NCBI GenBank assembly: GCA_048217285.1 | Contig: DBFWVW010000109.1 | Location: forward strand, 1-7,477 | Reading direction: 5' to 3' | DNA: 7,477 nucleotides | From: CAG-103 sp048217285 | GTDB taxonomy: Bacteria; Bacillota; Clostridia; Oscillospirales; Oscillospiraceae | Shown: piece after piece, positions 7,354 through 7,477 of the stretch | Numbering within the stretch: position 1 is the stretch's first letter | Layout of the letters: every line of letters starts with the position of its first letter | The notes under the pieces: generated by a model | Databases searched by the model: none | What the model was told of the DNA's origin: nothing | The model's input: the letters and a program-made list of their open reading frames with translations, nothing else | Made by a program: the position numbers and the translations under genes

Positions 7354-7477
7354 ATATTGGACAGAGAACTCTGCAGGGGAGAGCCAGTGGAGGGGCCTCA
7401 TAGGTAAGCTGTTGGAGCGACGGTTGTGGACCGCAAGCTGCTTTGCGAAATCGTTCAGAGAATAGAAGGCGTGGCAG
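7346..7477 (-). mobile_element. Insertion sequence end, truncated by the window edge
   Basis: Base composition drops to about 53% G+C immediately after dnaE, and the minus strand encodes a transposase C-terminus. The probable element tip starts at TGTCAAACATATTGGACA (7346-7363), beginning with TG as expected for IS3/IS481-like elements. The transposase stop codon lies inside this tip, a common arrangement in these families. Only one end is visible, so the partner inverted repeat, the element length and any target duplication cannot be checked. The exact boundary is inferred and could be off by a few bases. In many clostridia pfkA follows dnaE, so the element probably sits in the dnaE downstream gap. 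Confidence 0.65.
7348..7477 (-). CDS. Transposase, integrase-core (DDE) type, C-terminal fragment
   Basis: The minus strand is open from the right edge to a TGA at 7350-7348 and yields 42 residues. The protein runs off the window, so there is no start codon here. The segment contains FYSLNDFAKQL, then HNRRSN, MRPLHW and SPAEF. This pattern (aromatic-rich helix, N-R-x-x-N, P-M-R-P-L-x-W, S-P-x-E-F) is what I know from the extreme C-terminus of rve-type transposases of the IS481/IS3 group. The catalytic DDE residues would lie upstream, outside the window, so activity cannot be judged. Codons such as TTA, AGG and CCT differ from the neighbouring operon, which fits a mobile gene. Transcription converges on dnaE. 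The family label is recalled from motif shape; IS3 versus IS481 is unresolved. Confidence 0.7.
   Translation of the reverse strand, partial: CHAFYSLNDFAKQLAVHNRRSNSLPMRPLHWLSPAEFSVQYV

Noticed and set aside
7362..7373. CAGAG-AA-CTCTG hairpin as the dnaE terminator
   Set aside because: The stem is only five pairs and no T-run follows on either strand; it also falls within the inferred insertion sequence.
7343..7477. A tRNA, small RNA or new plus-strand gene after dnaE
   Set aside because: No cloverleaf was found, and the plus-strand frames carry no product I could recognise, whereas the minus strand gives a recognisable transposase C-terminus.
1..7477. CRISPR array, phage genes, toxin-antitoxin pair or other defence system
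   Set aside because: No regularly spaced direct repeats and no such proteins were seen; the five genes are a conserved housekeeping operon.

Overview
The window is a compact, high-G+C Clostridia-type operon read left to right: hprK, murB, rapZ, whiA and dnaE, with gaps of only 20, 4, 13 and 12 bases. This gene order, an HPr kinase/phosphorylase, a WhiA protein and AGGAGG-type ribosome binding sites all point to a Firmicute. The strongly G/C-ending codons suggest a high-G+C gut clostridium of the Oscillospiraceae/Ruminococcaceae kind. That placement is inferred from gene order and composition; no rRNA marker is present.

Layout. Bases 1-136 are an upstream flank of about 51% G+C by hand count. 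It has overlapping inverted repeats and perhaps the last codons of another gene. Bases 151-7342 hold the five genes, all apparently intact and full length. Three bases after the dnaE stop the sequence switches to the end of an insertion sequence. On the minus strand, bases 7348-7477 encode the last 42 residues of an integrase-core (DDE) transposase, which runs off the right edge. Its stop codon lies inside the probable terminal inverted repeat, as is usual for such elements.

How the genes fit together. HprK phosphorylates HPr on serine in response to glycolytic state and so feeds carbon catabolite control. MurB makes UDP-MurNAc for peptidoglycan. RapZ is a nucleotide-binding regulator which, in enterobacteria, controls amino-sugar (GlcN6P) supply. 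WhiA is a DNA-binding protein tied to division and chromosome segregation. DnaE is a replicative polymerase alpha subunit. The operon therefore groups carbon sensing, wall-precursor synthesis, division control and replication. The gluconeogenesis factor gene yvcK/glmR, often found between rapZ and whiA in Firmicutes, is not here.

I see no undescribed system. The most informative points are the insertion sequence directly behind dnaE, the missing yvcK, the structured low-G+C leader of hprK, and the near-total absence of TTA, CTA and TCA codons, which creates very long false antisense reading frames.
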